Shown in pieces: positions 7,322-14,908 of a stretch of DNA of 27,680 bases; position 1 is the first letter of the stretch, and each line of letters starts with the position of its first letter. The stretch is from an uncultured Collinsella sp. (GTDB taxonomy: Bacteria; Actinomycetota; Coriobacteriia; Coriobacteriales; Coriobacteriaceae), in contig UQXT01000017.1 of assembly GCA_900545075.1 (NCBI GenBank), positions 1 through 27,680 on the forward strand, written 5' to 3'. Below the pieces are notes generated by a model, which did not search any database, had not been told where the DNA came from, and saw nothing but the letters and a program-made list of their open reading frames with translations. The position numbers and the translations under genes were made by a program.

Positions 7322-8244
7322 TGGGTAACGTGAACATGGCCGTCGATTTCGGCGGCGTCAAGATGCAGAACCCCATCAACACCGCAGCCGGTACCTTTGG
7401 CTACGGATGGCAGTTCCAGAACTTCTTTGATGTCTCCCAGCTGGGCGCCATCACCACCAAGGGTTGTGCTGCCGAGCCCTGGCCCGGCAACCCCGCGCCT
7501 CGCATGGCCGAGATCCCAGGCGGCATGATCAACTCCGTGGGCCTTCAGAACCCCGGTGTGGCCGCCTTTGCCCGTGAGTCCGGTCCGTGGCTCGAGCAGC
7601 TCTCCAATGACGGTTGCCAGGTCATCTGCCAGGTCGCCGGTCACTCCGTCGAGGAGTTTGTCCGCGCGCTCGAGATGTATGTCGAGCTGTGCCCCTGGGC
7701 TGCCGGCTACGAGATCAACGTCAGCTGCCCCAATATTGCCGCCGGCGGTGCCGCCATGGGCTCCTCGCCCGAGGGCGCCTCTGCCGTTATGGCTGCCTGC
7801 CGCAAGGTGACCGATAAGCCGCTGTTCGTAAAGATGGCTCCGGTTAACGTTGCCGAGATTGCCAAGGCTCTCGAGGCCGCCGGCGCCGATGGCCTTTCGG
7901 TCATCAACTCCATCCAGGGCATGGCCATTGACGTTCATACCCGCAAGTCCCGTGTGGCCAAGCCCAAGGGCGGCCTTTCGGGTCCGCTGTGCCACCACAT
8001 CGCCGTTCGCATGGTCTGGGAGGTCGCTCAGGCCGTCGATATCCCCATCAACGGTGTCGGCGGCGTCATGACGGGCGAGGATGCGGCCGAGTTTATCCTG
8101 GCCGGCGCCACCTGCGTGTCGGTCGGCATGGCCAATTTCGTCGATCCGTGCGCCTCAATTAAGATCGCGCACGAGCTCGAGGCCTGGGCGGAGTCCCAGG
8201 GCGTGAAGGACATCAACGAGCTGGTAGGTGCTTTCGAATGCTAG
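7321..8244 (+). CDS. pyrD: Dihydroorotate dehydrogenase B, catalytic subunit (class 1B)
   Basis: This flavoprotein oxidises dihydroorotate to orotate and passes electrons to PyrK, so it is NAD-linked and suited to anaerobic life. The 307-residue protein has the FMN-barrel segments ITTKG (44-48), NSVGLQNPG (71-79) and INVSCPN. Cys136 in INVSCPN takes the position of the catalytic base of class 1 enzymes. There is no N-terminal membrane helix, unlike class 2 enzymes. The chosen start is the GTG at 7321, sharing a base with the pyrK stop and preceded by AAGGTGG at 7304-7310. GTG 7330 or ATG 7336 are possible alternatives that would shorten it by 3 or 5 residues. It overlaps pyrF by seven bases. 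Confidence 0.95.
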   Translation: MGNVNMAVDFGGVKMQNPINTAAGTFGYGWQFQNFFDVSQLGAITTKGCAAEPWPGNPAPRMAEIPGGMINSVGLQNPGVAAFARESGPWLEQLSNDGCQVICQVAGHSVEEFVRALEMYVELCPWAAGYEINVSCPNIAAGGAAMGSSPEGASAVMAACRKVTDKPLFVKMAPVNVAEIAKALEAAGADGLSVINSIQGMAIDVHTRKSRVAKPKGGLSGPLCHHIAVRMVWEVAQAVDIPINGVGGVMTGEDAAEFILAGATCVSVGMANFVDPCASIKIAHELEAWAESQGVKDINELVGAFEC

Positions 8245-8954
8245 AGACCGACGCCCGCGACCGCGTTATCGTCGCCCTCGACTGCGACCGTGAGCGTGCG
8301 CTCGAGCTCGCCCACGAGCTTTCTGGTCATGCCGCTTGGCTCAAGGTGGGCATGACGCTCTATTACGCCGAGGGGCCCGAGATCGTCAAGACGTTCAAGG
8401 ACCTGGGCTTTAAGGTCTTCCTCGACCTCAAGTTCCATGACATTCCGCATCAGGTGCGCGGTGCCGCCCGTTCGGCCTCGCTTGCCGGTGCCGACCTGCT
8501 CTCGGTCCACGGCCTGGGTTCTGGTGCTATGCTCGCTGCGTGCCGTGAGGGTGCCGAGGAGGCGCGCGAGGACCGCGCCAAGCTCGTCGCCATCACCGTG
8601 CTCACGAGCATGAACCAGGATTCGCTGGCTGAGATCGGCGTCGAGTCACCCGTGGCCGAGGAGGCCGCCCGCCTGGCAAAGCTTGCCCAGGCCAACGGTA
8701 TCGACGGCATCGTGTGCTCGCCGATGGAGGCCCATGACATGCGCGAGCTGCTCGGCCCCGACGCGTTGATCGTGACTCCGGGCGTTCGTCCGGTGGGTGC
8801 CGCCCTTGGTGACCAGTCCCGTGTGGCGACGCCTTCTCAGGCTATCGAGCGCGGCGCGAGCCATATCGTGGTGGGCCGACCCATCACCGGTGCCGACGAC
8901 CCGGTTGCCGCCTTTGACGCTATCGTTGCCGAGCTGGTCGAAAACGTCGCCTAA
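8238..8954 (+). CDS. pyrF: Orotidine 5'-phosphate decarboxylase
   Basis: PyrF decarboxylates OMP to UMP, the last step of the de novo pathway. The 238-residue protein is of the short bacterial type. The signature FLDLKFHDIP holds the catalytic Asp63-Lys65-Asp68 array. The phosphate-binding end has VTPGVRP and IVVGRPITGADDP. The ATG at 8238 lies inside the end of pyrD, with AGGTG at 8226-8230. It is the last gene of the pyr cluster. The orotate phosphoribosyltransferase (pyrE) that normally supplies its substrate is absent from the window. No convincing terminator follows before mihF, so read-through into the next cluster is possible. Confidence 0.96.
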   Translation: MLETDARDRVIVALDCDRERALELAHELSGHAAWLKVGMTLYYAEGPEIVKTFKDLGFKVFLDLKFHDIPHQVRGAARSASLAGADLLSVHGLGSGAMLAACREGAEEAREDRAKLVAITVLTSMNQDSLAEIGVESPVAEEAARLAKLAQANGIDGIVCSPMEAHDMRELLGPDALIVTPGVRPVGAALGDQSRVATPSQAIERGASHIVVGRPITGADDPVAAFDAIVAELVENVA

Positions 8955-8999
8955 AAGATTCCCTCAAGTCACCACTTTTGGGTCTCATTAGCACAAATT

Positions 9000-9057
9000 A
9001 GCCCCTGTGCCTGCGAAAACTTTCCCATCCTTTGTGTGGAATCGCAGGTCAGGGGCT
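9000..9057. repeat. Imperfect inverted repeat between pyrF and mihF
   Basis: AGCCCCTG (9000-9007) pairs with CAGGGGCT (9050-9057). After a small internal loop, CCTGCGA (9010-9016) pairs with TCGCAGG (9042-9048). The same CCTGCGAAAA string recurs inverted downstream as TTTTCGCAGG (about 9083-9092). There is no T-tract, so it is not an obvious terminator of the pyr operon. It may be a dispersed intergenic repeat or an operator region. Confidence 0.45.
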
Positions 9058-9141
9058 CAACTTTAACCTCCGTATATTGCACTTTTCGCAGGTATCGTCT
9101 AACCTATGGTGCCGTCGATTGGGCATTTAGTGCGTTTGACG

Positions 9142-9150
9142 TGCTAAAAT
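9142..9150 (+). promoter_or_regulatory. Extended -10 promoter of mihF
   Basis: TGCTAAAAT combines a TGn extension with TAAAAT, giving a transcript start near 9157 and a leader of about 38 bases. The element is flanked by an imperfect palindrome (GCATTTAG before, CTAAAATGC across it), which could be an operator. Confidence 0.55.
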
Positions 9151-9194
9151 GCCAATTATTGCATCAGATATAACCCAACTATTTGGAGGTTCGA

Positions 9195-9503
9195 ATGGCA
9201 CTCCCTCAGCTTACCGACGAGCAGCGCAAGCAGGCTCTTGAGAAGGCTGCCGCCGCACGTCACGCCCGCGCTGAGCTTCGCGAGCAGATCAAGAAGGGCG
9301 AGAAGTCCCTCGAGTCCGTGCTCAACTCCGATGACCCCATCGCTTCCCGTATGAAGGTTTCCACCCTCATCGAGTCTCTCCCCGGTTATGGCAAGGCTAA
9401 GGCCGCCAAGATCATGGAGGAGCTCGGCATCTCCGCTACCCGTCGCGTCCAGGGCCTCGGCGTCCGTCAGCGCGAGCAGCTCCTCGAGCAGCTGACCAAA
9501 TAA
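9195..9503 (+). CDS. mihF: Actinobacterial-type integration host factor
   Basis: This small basic nucleoid protein binds and bends DNA. In actinobacteria it is an essential or near-essential chromosome organiser and is unrelated in sequence to the IHF of Proteobacteria. The 102-residue protein has a helical N-terminal part rich in Ala, Lys and Arg, then the helix-two-turn-helix type region with VSTLIESLPGYGKAKAAKIM and LGISATRRVQGLG. The ATG at 9195 is directly preceded by TTTGGAGGTTCGA, a strong ribosome site. The neighbourhood mihF-gmk-rpoZ is conserved in actinobacteria and supports both the call and the class of organism. It abuts gmk with no gap. Confidence 0.93.
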   Translation: MALPQLTDEQRKQALEKAAAARHARAELREQIKKGEKSLESVLNSDDPIASRMKVSTLIESLPGYGKAKAAKIMEELGISATRRVQGLGVRQREQLLEQLTK

Positions 9504-10073
9504 GTGAGCGCTCAGGATTCAAAGCTCTTTGTGATTTCTGGACCGTCAGGTGCAGGCAAGGGCACGCTCGTCACTCGTGTGCGCGAGCGTCGCTCTAACC
9601 TGGGCCTGACGGTTTCGGCTACCACGCGAGCCCCACGCAAAGGCGAGGTCGACGGCGTCAATTACTTTTTTCTGACGCGCGAGGAGTTCGACCGCCGCGT
9701 GGCAAACGGCGAGTTTGTTGAGTGGGCCGAGGTCCACGGTAACTGCTACGGCACCTTGGTGAGCGAGGTCACATCCAAGCTTGCCTCTGGTTCGTCTCTA
9801 ATCTTGGAGATCGATGTCCAGGGTGCCTTGCAGGTCAAGGAACGTTTCCCCGAGGCCGTGCTGATTTTTATCAGGCCGCCTTCGCTCGAGGTGCTCCGCG
9901 AGCGTCTGGTCGGTCGCGGTACCGAGACGCCCGAAACGATCGAGCTGCGTATGGCAAACGCCGCCCATGAGCTTGCCCTTGCCGACCGCTACGACGACGT
10001 CGTGGTGAATGACGATCTCGACCGCGCGACCGATGAGCTCGTTCGCGTTCTCGATATGCATGAAAGGATCTGA
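9504..10073 (+). CDS. gmk: Guanylate kinase
   Basis: Guanylate kinase phosphorylates GMP to GDP with ATP, feeding GTP and (p)ppGpp pools. The 189-residue protein has the P-loop GPSGAGKGT at residues 13-21, the GMP-binding segment with TTRAPRKGEVDGVNYFF, and the LEIDVQGALQV strand typical of the family. The GTG at 9504 follows the mihF stop immediately. No clear Shine-Dalgarno sequence is seen, so translation probably depends on ribosomes finishing mihF. Function is secure; the exact start is fairly secure because the family's N-terminus is short. Confidence 0.96.
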   Translation: MSAQDSKLFVISGPSGAGKGTLVTRVRERRSNLGLTVSATTRAPRKGEVDGVNYFFLTREEFDRRVANGEFVEWAEVHGNCYGTLVSEVTSKLASGSSLILEIDVQGALQVKERFPEAVLIFIRPPSLEVLRERLVGRGTETPETIELRMANAAHELALADRYDDVVVNDDLDRATDELVRVLDMHERI

Positions 10074-10078
10074 GGTCC

Positions 10079-10360
10079 GTGTCCGTTGTAAAGCCTTGCA
10101 TTGACGATCTTCTGGAGAAGACCGATCACAACCGCTTCCTGCTCGCCTCGCTTGCCTCCAAGCGCGCCTGCGACATTAACAGCATGCTGCGTGGCCAGCA
10201 CAACCGCGTGCTCGCCGTTCAGGATGTCGACGACATCACCATTGCACTCTCCGGTGCCGATACCATCTCGATGGCTATGGACGAGATCGTCGACGGCGAT
10301 ATCTCCTACGACGAGGCCCGTTATGAGAAGGCGCTCGGCCACAAGGTTGCTGAAGCCTAA
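10079..10360 (+). CDS. rpoZ: DNA-directed RNA polymerase omega subunit
   Basis: Omega stabilises the beta-prime subunit during RNA polymerase assembly and in some bacteria forms part of a ppGpp site. The 93-residue product starts MSVVKPCIDDLLEKTDHNRF and contains LASLASKRACDINSM, matching the omega core helix that normally reads R/N-x-LL-x-x-A-x-x-RA. The GTG at 10079 has TGAGG just upstream and the more distant AAAGGA at 10063-10068. The position directly after gmk is the classical gmk-rpoZ pair. The C-terminal third is acidic, as usual. Confidence 0.92.
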   Translation: MSVVKPCIDDLLEKTDHNRFLLASLASKRACDINSMLRGQHNRVLAVQDVDDITIALSGADTISMAMDEIVDGDISYDEARYEKALGHKVAEA

Positions 10361-11605
10361 ATGGCAGCCCGCGTCTGCCTGGTCCACTATCACGAGGTTG
10401 GACTGAAGGGTAAGAACCGCGCACATTTTGAGCATATCCTCATGGATAACATCAAGGCGGCCTTGGCCGCCTTTTCCGTGAATGCCGTGTCTCGAATTTC
10501 CGGTTATATCCTCGTGACCTTTAACGAGCATCAGGCCGACGAGGCGGCGCGCGTCATTCGCACCGTCCCCGGCGTTGCCCGCGTGTCCCTGGCGTACCAC
10601 ACCAACCGCGACCCGCAGGAGTACTGCGCCGCCGCCGTGAAGGCGCTGCGCGAATTTGGTCCCTTCGAGTCGTTTAAGGTGCATGCCAAGCGCTCTAACA
10701 CCGACTATGAGCTCACCTCGATTGATATCAATCGACAGGTTGGCGAGGTACTGTGCGAGGCGTTTCCCGATAAAAAGGTCCAGATGCACGATCCCGACGC
10801 GATGGTGCACGTGCTGGTGGTACAGGGTAGCGTCTACGTTTATGCGCGCTCCGAGCGCGGCGTGGGCGGTCTGCCGGTGGGTTCTGCCGGCAAGGTCGTG
10901 ACGCTGCTTTCCTCGGGCATCGATTCTCCGGTGGCGACCTGGATGCTCGCGCGCCGCGGCGCGGTGTGCGTGCCGGTACATTTTTCCGGCCGTCCGCAGA
11001 CGCCCGATACGAGCGAGTATTTGGTGCAGGACATCATCCGTGCGCTTGAGCCGGGTGTCCAGATCGGTCGCCTGTACGTAGTCCCGTTTGGCGACTGCCA
11101 GCGCGAGATTTCGGTTACCTGCCCCAGCAACCTGCGCGTGATCATGTACCGTCGCATCATGTATTCGGTTGCCGAGCGCATTGCGCATATCGAGGGCGCC
11201 AAGGCTATCGTGACCGGTGAATCGCTCGGTCAGGTTGCCTCCCAGACGCTCGAGAACATCATGGCCGTCAATGAGGCCGTGAAGATCCCCGTGTTCCGTC
11301 CGTTGATCGGTTCGGACAAGCAGGAGATCATCGCACGCGCTGAGGAGATCGGTACGTTCGATATCTCGACTGAGGCCGCTCCCGACTGCTGCACGCTGTT
11401 TATGCCGCGCCGCCCCGAGACGCACGCTAAACTTGATGCCGTGCATGAGGCGTGGGAGCTGTTCGATCACGAGGAGATGATTGAGCGTTTGCTCAAACAG
11501 ACCGAGTATATCGACTTCGAGAGCAACACGTATAAGGCCCCCAAGACCTTAAAACGCAAGCATTCCGAGCTCGCTCCACGTGAGATTTACCAAGATCACG
11601 AATAA
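10361..11605 (+). CDS. thiI: tRNA 4-thiouridine synthase ThiI
   Basis: ThiI adenylates uridine 8 of tRNA and transfers sulfur to make 4-thiouridine. In some bacteria it also serves thiamine thiazole synthesis. The 414-residue protein has an N-terminal ferredoxin-like/THUMP region (about 1-165) and a PP-loop ATPase domain with SSGIDS at 184-189. The DCCTLFMPRRPET segment near the C-terminal end holds the conserved cysteine. It ends soon after, so it lacks the rhodanese domain of the E. coli protein and resembles the Bacillus form. The ATG follows the rpoZ stop directly. Only a distant AAGGTTG is visible, so coupling is likely. A terminator closes the cluster at 11616. Confidence 0.95.
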   Translation: MAARVCLVHYHEVGLKGKNRAHFEHILMDNIKAALAAFSVNAVSRISGYILVTFNEHQADEAARVIRTVPGVARVSLAYHTNRDPQEYCAAAVKALREFGPFESFKVHAKRSNTDYELTSIDINRQVGEVLCEAFPDKKVQMHDPDAMVHVLVVQGSVYVYARSERGVGGLPVGSAGKVVTLLSSGIDSPVATWMLARRGAVCVPVHFSGRPQTPDTSEYLVQDIIRALEPGVQIGRLYVVPFGDCQREISVTCPSNLRVIMYRRIMYSVAERIAHIEGAKAIVTGESLGQVASQTLENIMAVNEAVKIPVFRPLIGSDKQEIIARAEEIGTFDISTEAAPDCCTLFMPRRPETHAKLDAVHEAWELFDHEEMIERLLKQTEYIDFESNTYKAPKTLKRKHSELAPREIYQDHE

Positions 11606-11615
11606 TGTTGTGTAT

Positions 11616-11649
11616 AGACCGGCGGTGATTTTGCATCGTCGGTCTTTTT
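11616..11649 (+). terminator. Intrinsic terminator after thiI
   Basis: A 12-bp stem (11616-11627 with 11634-11645, two G-U pairs) carries a 6-base loop. It is followed by a T-run continuing from the stem to 11649. It starts eleven bases past the thiI stop. Confidence 0.88.
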
Positions 11650-11819
11650 CTATCTGGGCATTAGGCGATAAACGGTTCATTTGTCGACGTGTGCCTGAAT
11701 AAATGGACACTTTTCCGCAAGGTTTTGGTCAGCTTTTGGTTTGACCGCGAAAACCGGTGTGGGCGTGCGGAGGCTGCGGCGTTCGTTTCCTGACACGATG
11801 GTGTTGGGAGGTGTTTGCT

Positions 11820-12530
11820 ATGGCGCAGCGCGAGCAACACGAACGGGTTAAACGGATGGACCGCTGGGCAGAAAAGCTGCTCGGCCATAAGGCGGTGGTC
11901 GTGGCGATTCTGGTTGTCATTGCCGCCGCGAGCGGCTTGGCGATGGCGAGTTTTGGTGGCCATTCCAGCAACGTGTCGTTTGAGCGTAGTGATGAGGCGG
12001 GCGCCTCGGATGTGCGCGGGGCCGGGGATGCGTCACCTGACGATGCCGATGAATCGTCGGTCAAGAGTTCTTCTGCTGCCGAGGTGTACGTCGATGTTGA
12101 TGGCGCTGTTGCGAGGCCTGGCGTGTACCGGCTCAAAGACGGAGCGCGGGTATCCCAAGCGATCGATGCCGCCGGAGGGCTTACGGCCGAGGCGGATGTG
12201 ACAGGGCTTAATCGTGCGTCCAAGATCACAGATGGTCAAAAGATCCATGTGCCGACGGTAGGGGAGCAACAAACGGCTGCGGTGTCGGACGGGACCGACA
12301 GCGGTGCCGTCACGACTCCTGGTGCGGGGTCTTCGTCGGTACTTGTGAACATCAATACGGCAAGTGCGGCGGAGCTGCAGACGCTTTCGGGCATCGGGCC
12401 TTCTATGGCCCAATCGATTATCGACGAGCGGACGCAAAACGGGGCCTTTGCCTCGGTCGATGACCTTATGCGCGTATCGGGGATCGGTGAGAAGAAACTC
12501 GCCAAAATTAAAGATTGCATCTGCGTATGA
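11820..12530 (+). CDS. comEA: Competence protein ComEA (membrane-anchored DNA receptor)
   Basis: ComEA binds incoming double-stranded DNA at the cell surface during natural transformation. The 236-residue protein has a short cytoplasmic N-terminus, a transmembrane helix at about 25-44, and an acidic/serine-rich linker (50-87). An SLBB domain follows (about 89-145; VYVDVDGAVARPGVYRL), then a C-terminal helix-hairpin-helix DNA-binding domain (176-236) with two GIG turns at 191-193 and 221-223 and the NINTASAAEL start. The ATG at 11820 has an excellent GGGAGGTG site. The 214 bases upstream show no clear promoter. Its stop overlaps the comEC start (ATGA), so the two are coupled. Whether the cell is competent is unknown. 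Confidence 0.95.
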   Translation: MAQREQHERVKRMDRWAEKLLGHKAVVVAILVVIAAASGLAMASFGGHSSNVSFERSDEAGASDVRGAGDASPDDADESSVKSSSAAEVYVDVDGAVARPGVYRLKDGARVSQAIDAAGGLTAEADVTGLNRASKITDGQKIHVPTVGEQQTAAVSDGTDSGAVTTPGAGSSSVLVNINTASAAELQTLSGIGPSMAQSIIDERTQNGAFASVDDLMRVSGIGEKKLAKIKDCICV

Positions 12531-14830
12531 GTGCGACCGAGCGCGAGCATGTGATGCCACCGCGCCCATTGATGCCGTGGACGATAGCCCTTTGTGCCGG
12601 CTTGTGTGCGAGCTGTGGGCTAGTGCTTAACATGGCGGCCGATGCGCTGCTGGGAGAGCGGGCGGCGCCCGTCACATTGCTTATGGCCATTCCCGTTGCG
12701 GCAGCAGGGTGCATCGTATTGGCTCGGTCCTGCATGCGCCTTGTGCGGTGGAGGCGATGGCTGTATGCCGCGGCCCTCGGCCTCGTGGCGGGAGCGGTCG
12801 TGTCCGCGGGTTGGGCGATAGGGGCGCTGCGCGCTTCGAGGGCGTTGGATAATCGGGCTGCGAGCAGTCTCGAGTTTGTTGTGTACGGCGACCCGTCCAT
12901 CAATGACGGTGCGTACTCCTATACCTGTGATGCGTATGCGGGCGAAAAGCGTTTGGGTCAGGTACGGCTGTCGTGTGATCGTGAGCTTGGCGCCGGTTCG
13001 CATGTACGTGCTATCGGTCGAATTTCGCGCTTTGAGAATGATGCGTATGGGCGCTCACGCGTGCTTCGGGGCGAGCTTCGAAAGGTTAAAGTCGTCCGGT
13101 TGGTATCGATCGACGAGGGCCCTCCAGGCCCGTTGTCTTGGCTTCGAAACGAGCTCCTTGCCGTTATCGCGCCCGCGACCGATCCAGCGCGCTCGCTCAT
13201 TGCCGGCGTTGTCTGCGGACGCTCGGCCGAGCTGCGTGCCCAGCCGGCGGGCGATTGGTTTTCGGTAACGGGCACCGCACATCTTATCGCTGTCTCGGGT
13301 AGTCATCTTGCCATCGTGGGGTTTGTGATTGAGAGCGCCCTGCAAAAGACACGCCTCTCTCGTGGGCTGCAGCGGGGGCTGTTGGTGCTGGCCCTCGCTG
13401 CCTATGCCGTTTTTACGGGCGCTTCTCCCTCGGCCGTGCGCGCGTGCTGCATGGTGGCGGCGACGCTTGTCGCCAACAGCGCCGGACGTCGTCGGCATGG
13501 CCTCTCGGCTCTGTTCGTCACCATGGCAATCTTTGTGTTGCTGCGTCCGACGGTATTGTTCGAAATGGGTTTTCAGCTTTCGTGCGTCAGTGTTTTTGCC
13601 ATCCTTTGTTTTTGCCCCTACGCCACCTACGCCTTGGGCGAGCTGGGCATGCCATCGGGTGTCGCCAGCGTTTTGTCTGTCACGCTGTGCTCGCAGCTGG
13701 CGACACTTCCCGTTACGATTCCCGCATTTGAGACGTTTTCGCTCATTGCCCCACTTGCAAATGCCGTGATCGGTCCGGTGATAAGCATGCTGCTCGCTGT
13801 ATCGGTTGTGCTGGTGCCCTGCTCGCTTGTGCCGCTGCTGCGTCACGGGGCGCTCGTGGTGCCCATGATTGTCGCCCGCTGTGCGCTGTTCTTTGAACAG
13901 CTCTTTGCTGCCGTTCCGGGCGCATCCGTAAGCGTGCCGCCCGATACGCCCTTGGTATATGTGGTGCCGTTCGCGCTGGTGGCCATCTTGGTCTGGTGGC
14001 CACGCCCCCGCGCGCGGAGTATGGCAGCGGGGCTGCTGTGTTTAATGCTCGCAGCGGGTGTTCCGTATGTCTATTGGGATCGATGTGCGCCGCCTTCGGT
14101 AACGGTCCTCGATGTTGGCCAGGCCGATGCGATTCTGGTTCGTCAGGGTGGCGCCGTGGCACTCGTCGACTGTGGGCTCGATGACCGCGTGGTGTCGGCG
14201 TTGGTTCGCAATAACGTCCACCATATCGATGCCGTCTTCGTGACGCATTGGGACGAAGACCATTGGGGCGGTCTTCCCGACGTACTCGATCGTTTTTCGG
14301 TTGGAACCATTGCGGTCGCGGCCGATGCACTTGACGGCGCGCCTACTGAGGTCCTGAATCGCCCGGGTGTAACGTATCGGCAGGTGGCTCGCGGAGACAC
14401 GGTCGATATCGGCGCATTTCGGGCTCGTGTGATGTGGCCGTTTGACACGGTGGATGGCGAGGGCAATGAGGACTCTCTTGTTTTGCTGCTCTCCTACGCT
14501 CAGGAAGGCAAGAGCCTGCGCGTGCTCCTTACTGGTGACGCCGAGCTCGATCAGGAGCGCGAGTTTGTACAGGAGGTGGGAGATATCGATGTGCTCAAGC
14601 TGGGGCATCATGGCTCAAAAGTTTCCGTCGACACAGACCTGCTGGGCACGCTTAAGCCCGAGTTCTCTATCGCGAGCGCCGGCGAGGGGAATCGTTACGG
14701 CCATCCGTCGGATGCCTGCATCGATGCAGTTAAGGAAGCGGGTGGTGCGTTCGCATGCACCATCGAACACGGCGACATTACCGTCACGCCGACCGCGAAG
14801 GGCTTTGCCATGCGATGCCAGCGACCGTGA
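12527..14830 (+). CDS. comEC: Competence protein ComEC/Rec2 DNA channel
   Basis: ComEC is the inner-membrane channel that passes single-stranded DNA into the cytoplasm. The 767-residue protein has hydrophobic N-terminal helices and an OB-like soluble segment. The multi-helix competence domain contains ITGTAHLIAVSGSHLAIVG-type residues (near 13264-13320). A C-terminal metallo-beta-lactamase domain starts at VTVLDVGQADAIL; it has the metal-binding HWDEDH at residues 574-579, LLTGDAE, and KLGHHGSK. The metal ligands look intact, consistent with a nuclease acting on the non-transported strand. The ATG overlaps the comEA stop by four bases. The next in-frame ATG at 12554 is less likely. The usual partner comEB is absent, which is common outside Bacillus. 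Confidence 0.95.
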   Translation: MSATEREHVMPPRPLMPWTIALCAGLCASCGLVLNMAADALLGERAAPVTLLMAIPVAAAGCIVLARSCMRLVRWRRWLYAAALGLVAGAVVSAGWAIGALRASRALDNRAASSLEFVVYGDPSINDGAYSYTCDAYAGEKRLGQVRLSCDRELGAGSHVRAIGRISRFENDAYGRSRVLRGELRKVKVVRLVSIDEGPPGPLSWLRNELLAVIAPATDPARSLIAGVVCGRSAELRAQPAGDWFSVTGTAHLIAVSGSHLAIVGFVIESALQKTRLSRGLQRGLLVLALAAYAVFTGASPSAVRACCMVAATLVANSAGRRRHGLSALFVTMAIFVLLRPTVLFEMGFQLSCVSVFAILCFCPYATYALGELGMPSGVASVLSVTLCSQLATLPVTIPAFETFSLIAPLANAVIGPVISMLLAVSVVLVPCSLVPLLRHGALVVPMIVARCALFFEQLFAAVPGASVSVPPDTPLVYVVPFALVAILVWWPRPRARSMAAGLLCLMLAAGVPYVYWDRCAPPSVTVLDVGQADAILVRQGGAVALVDCGLDDRVVSALVRNNVHHIDAVFVTHWDEDHWGGLPDVLDRFSVGTIAVAADALDGAPTEVLNRPGVTYRQVARGDTVDIGAFRARVMWPFDTVDGEGNEDSLVLLLSYAQEGKSLRVLLTGDAELDQEREFVQEVGDIDVLKLGHHGSKVSVDTDLLGTLKPEFSIASAGEGNRYGHPSDACIDAVKEAGGAFACTIEHGDITVTPTAKGFAMRCQRP

Positions 14831-14838
14831 TGCCGTCG

Positions 14839-14868
14839 TTGGCGCGGGACCAACCCCTGGGCTAAAAT
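14839..14868 (+). promoter_or_regulatory. Candidate promoter of holA
   Basis: TTGGCG (14839-14844) and TAAAAT (14863-14868) are separated by 18 bases, and the -10 is preceded by GGGC. Transcription would begin near 14875, about 34 bases before the holA ATG. Confidence 0.55.
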
Positions 14869-14908
14869 GGCACGGTACAAACATGAGAGCCTGCGAGAGG
14901 GGAGCGCA

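Noticed and set aside
9989..11470. 493-codon minus-strand open frame across rpoZ and thiI
   Set aside because: It is antisense to conserved genes and His/Arg/Leu-rich without motifs.
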